7,944 nucleotides of DNA from Dehalococcoidia bacterium UBA6495 (GTDB taxonomy: Bacteria > Chloroflexota > Dehalococcoidia > Lucifugimonadales > UBA826): the NCBI GenBank assembly GCA_002435305.1, contig DJMH01000070.1, positions 1 to 7,944 of the forward strand. The letters run 5' to 3'. The notes beneath the pieces are model-generated. The model had not been told where the DNA came from, ran no database searches, and worked only from the letters and a program-made list of their open reading frames with translations. Positions 7,001 through 7,944 of the stretch are shown one piece after another. The position numbers and the translations under genes were made by a program. Within the stretch, counting starts at the first letter, position 1; every line of letters begins with the position of its first letter.

Positions 7001-7784
7001 GAATAGATCTAACGGCGAACTTTATAGAATCCTCGATTGGAGCTGAACCACCGTTAGACTGGATTATTAATATTTTCCTCTGATCCCCATGATCAACCAT
7101 ACGTTGTTGTAGATTACCGAGATATTTACCTAATTCGGGACCAACGTAGGCATTCAGTGCGGTCGTGCTGATTCGGTCAAATTCTTTGATTTGAGGCAGA
7201 ACCTCATGAGATAGGGAAACAAAGGCGTCAGGAAAAACCTTCCTGATTTCCGCCTCAGCCTTTAACTCGTGATCAGGGTTCATAAACGAAAAAAGGAAAC
7301 AGACCGCTATCGATTCCACTCCTTCATCCTTCAACTTCAGAAGAGCTTTTCTCAAGGATTCAACATCCAGGGGGGTGTGAACACTGCCGTCATACTTGAC
7401 CCTCTCAGATATACCCATTCGCAAGTAACGGGGAATCAGTGGTTCAACAGAGGCCATTCGAAGGTTATATCGATCCTCTTTTAAGCCCTCACGCATCTCC
7501 AATAAATCCCTGAAACCACTTGTAGTTATCAGAGCTACGTTAGCTCCCTTCCTCTCAACCAATGTGTTGGTCGCAACTGTCGTCCCATGAACAATCAATT
7601 CCACATCAAGGAGTAGTTGATCTAGAGTGACACCGTAGGTTTCAGATATCTCCGTCAAACCACGAAACACTCCTATCGAGGGGTCCTTGGGAGTAGAAGG
7701 AGTTTTGAACTGAGTGATTCCACCTTCAACCCTAGTCACCACTAGATCTGTAAATGTTCCCCCAACGTCGATTCCGATTCTCAC
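4056..7784 (-). CDS. HyuA-HyuB fused hydantoinase / 5-oxoprolinase family protein
   Basis: A 1242-residue cytoplasmic enzyme expected to open a cyclic amide (5-oxoproline, hydantoin or a related ring) using ATP, or to carboxylate a ketone as acetone/acetophenone carboxylases do. The N-terminal half is HyuA-like: a Hydant_A_N domain with the ATP phosphate loop GIDVGGTFTD (4-13), then the hydantoinase A domain with the second phosphate motif ALDMGGTSTDIS (286-297), GAEPGPACYG (351-360) and FGGAAG (449-454), then a C-terminal region to about 685. A short Gly/Ser linker (688-700) leads into a HyuB domain starting VTLSVVENRLESIAIEMM. That domain holds NDPYNGGSHLPDIT (786-799) and AHHSDVGGATHGG (818-830), the presumed metal site, and a glycine-rich tail GGGGYGDP (1216-1223). 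The single-chain form and length resemble eukaryotic OPLAH-type 5-oxoprolinase. The start is GTG at 7784 with GGGAGG 9 bases upstream, placing the phosphate loop right at the N-terminus. A second stop (TAG) follows the TGA directly. The substrate is not decided by sequence. Confidence 0.95.
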   Translation of the reverse strand: MRIGIDVGGTFTDLVVTRVEGGITQFKTPSTPKDPSIGVFRGLTEISETYGVTLDQLLLDVELIVHGTTVATNTLVERKGANVALITTSGFRDLLEMREGLKEDRYNLRMASVEPLIPRYLRMGISERVKYDGSVHTPLDVESLRKALLKLKDEGVESIAVCFLFSFMNPDHELKAEAEIRKVFPDAFVSLSHEVLPQIKEFDRISTTALNAYVGPELGKYLGNLQQRMVDHGDQRKILIIQSNGGSAPIEDSIKFAVRSILSGPAGGTKGAAKVASSLGEENVIALDMGGTSTDISIIEGGRPHVTNEKFESGWKISVPMIDIHTLGAGGGSIARVDIGGVLRVGPDSAGAEPGPACYGLGGEDPTVTDAALLLGLLDGTSFLGGKASLDKNLSEQAIKYKVADPLGLSITDAAEGILRVVSNSIAEGIRLASVRKGLDPREFSMVAFGGAAGILANQVAREVGIHKVLVPQAAPVLSAFGMLTSELRYDFSQSYPSGLNVLDLEEMTSRLRIMEKQGKDQLRENGVTDEEINVEFSADMRYLDQIYEVTVPIPDLDLDGPRLKEDWADNFHQRFEELYSYRQSDQEIRLVTLRVTVSAPLPEIDDGGSTGNSVVDFDQDDAELRQVYIGGWESVPVLKSDTIPIGQKVRGPAIIESEFTTVVLNQFNEVTKNSDGTLIIGLEDLVSDGSKGGVAAGSDPVTLSVVENRLESIAIEMMDVMLRTSMSQILNSSRDFSTAILDSKCRLIAQGEGIPVHVSALPIAGEAILNTFGDDIHPGDMFALNDPYNGGSHLPDITVIKPVFKNGELLYLTINRAHHSDVGGATHGGYNPSATEIFHEGLRIPPLRIHDKGRPRDDLLAMLSANVRLPENFLGDLNAQIGSVSTAERRILELVDHYDSGTLSAIIDGILSATERQVRQFISDWPDGVFKGESHVDDDGFDSKMIPIRAEVTIKGDTMKIDLSSSSPQVTGFINSAYANTRSIAHAAIMYLAPYDVAKNEGSMGPLTVIAPRGLIVNANPPAPVCMSTNHCAEEIIEAVFKALANAVPAAVNAGFSRRLRYAITGTDPRTGRYFIWHFFMARGGGGASSGNDGWTGVGEVNVAGGIRSPSVEVTEERFPLFVVNHELRPDSAGEGQWRGGLGAECEIIYEGEGEALMNTAGDGVVVPPFGLFGGSPGLPHRYSLVSKGEERVLGSKETGIPVSPGDHIIALSSGGGGYGDPKKRDEKSLIWDDKNGYVSS

Positions 7785-7793
7785 GTTTTATTT

Positions 7794-7799
7794 CCTCCC
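7794..7799 (-). promoter_or_regulatory. Ribosome binding site of the HyuA-HyuB gene
   Basis: GGGAGG on the minus strand, 9 bases before the GTG at 7784. It supports the non-ATG start, which is also fixed by the family's GIDVGGT motif beginning at residue 4. Confidence 0.65.
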
Positions 7800-7818
7800 T
7801 TATAGTCGGATGCACACC

Positions 7819-7848
7819 TTATTTCCATCATGATAGACCTTAGGTCAA
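7819..7848 (-). promoter_or_regulatory. Candidate promoter of the HyuA-HyuB gene
   Basis: On the minus strand TTGACC (7843-7848), five of six bases matching the -35 consensus, is followed after 18 bases by AAATAA (7819-7824), a weak -10 match. Transcription would begin about 10 bases upstream of the ribosome site. The -35 overlaps an inverted repeat listed separately, which would suit repression. Confidence 0.3.
7827..7846. repeat. Two adjacent palindromes, ATCATGAT and GACCT-T-AGGTC, operator-like
   Basis: ATCATGAT (7827-7834) is a perfect 8-base palindrome. One base further, GACCT-T-AGGTC (7836-7846) is a perfect inverted repeat with 5-base arms. Both lie within the presumed promoter of the HyuA-HyuB gene and between it and a possible divergent gene, where a local regulator would bind. 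The binding protein is unknown, and sites this short can arise by chance. Confidence 0.35.
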
Positions 7849-7881
7849 CAGTGTATACCGCCACTGAACCAACATAATGGT

Positions 7882-7944
7882 ATGAGACTGTTAATGGATA
7901 AGGTCATTCCCAGCAAAAGAATAATCACAGGAATCGATGTTGAT
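7882..7944 (+). CDS. Possible start of a divergent gene, truncated by right edge
   Basis: A plus-strand frame opens at ATG 7882, with a second in-frame ATG at 7894, and stays open to the end of the window. From the second ATG it reads MDKVIPSKRIITGIDVD. The ribosome site is weak for either start. If real, this gene would be transcribed divergently from the HyuA-HyuB gene across the palindrome-bearing spacer. With so few codons visible, minus-strand frames over the same bases are also possible, including a 17-residue tail ending in TAA at 7891-7893. The call is tentative and no function can be given. Confidence 0.25.
   Translation, partial: MRLLMDKVIPSKRIITGIDVD

Noticed and set aside
7845..7943. 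Minus-strand hydrophobic frame entering from the right edge and ending in TGA at 7845-7847
   Set aside because: Only about 32 codons are visible, it competes with two other open frames over the same bases, and it runs into the promoter palindrome; not enough to call a gene end.

Overview
The window carries four protein-coding genes, all read from the minus strand. In transcription order they are: a fused HyuA-HyuB (hydantoinase / 5-oxoprolinase family) enzyme at 4056-7784, a Rv2161c-type (TIGR03619-like) luciferase-like oxidoreductase at 2853-3806, a 12-helix major facilitator (MFS) transporter at 1326-2618, and a second, distantly related luciferase-like oxidoreductase that starts at 1123 and runs off the left edge. 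Base composition is moderate, by eye near the mid-40s % GC. Shine-Dalgarno sites are clear (GGGAGG, GGAGG, AAGGA) for three of the genes. This is a bacterial accessory or catabolic region.

Two different luciferase-like (LLM) flavin/F420-type oxidoreductases beside an MFS exporter and an ATP-dependent cyclic-amide hydrolase suit lineages with large LLM expansions, such as Actinomycetota or Chloroflexota. Uncultured marine SAR202-like Chloroflexota are one candidate. This is inference from gene content only; no marker gene is present.

Layout. 1-1123: partial LLM oxidoreductase. 1124-1325: spacer that also holds most of an open 57-codon frame with no start codon. 1326-2618: MFS transporter with a histidine-rich cytoplasmic N-terminus. 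2619-2852: spacer holding a possible 40-residue ORF in the same frame as the upstream LLM gene. 2853-3806: LLM oxidoreductase. 3807-4055: spacer with a second possible 40-residue ORF and a small inverted repeat. 4056-7784: HyuA-HyuB fusion. 7785-7944: its leader, with a promoter-like sequence overlapped by a perfect inverted repeat, and the possible first codons of a divergent gene at the right edge. No gene-free stretch exceeds 300 bases.

The genes could form a uptake/export and breakdown set. The oxidoreductases would oxidise or reduce a small heterocyclic or carbonyl substrate, the HyuAB fusion would open a cyclic amide with ATP, and the MFS protein would move substrate or product. The spacers of roughly 200-250 bases are wide for a tight operon, so each gene may have its own promoter. 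I see no RNA gene, insertion sequence, CRISPR array or strong intrinsic terminator. I found no convincing new multi-gene system; the most unusual items are the small frames in the spacers, the His-rich transporter and the palindrome at the hyu promoter.
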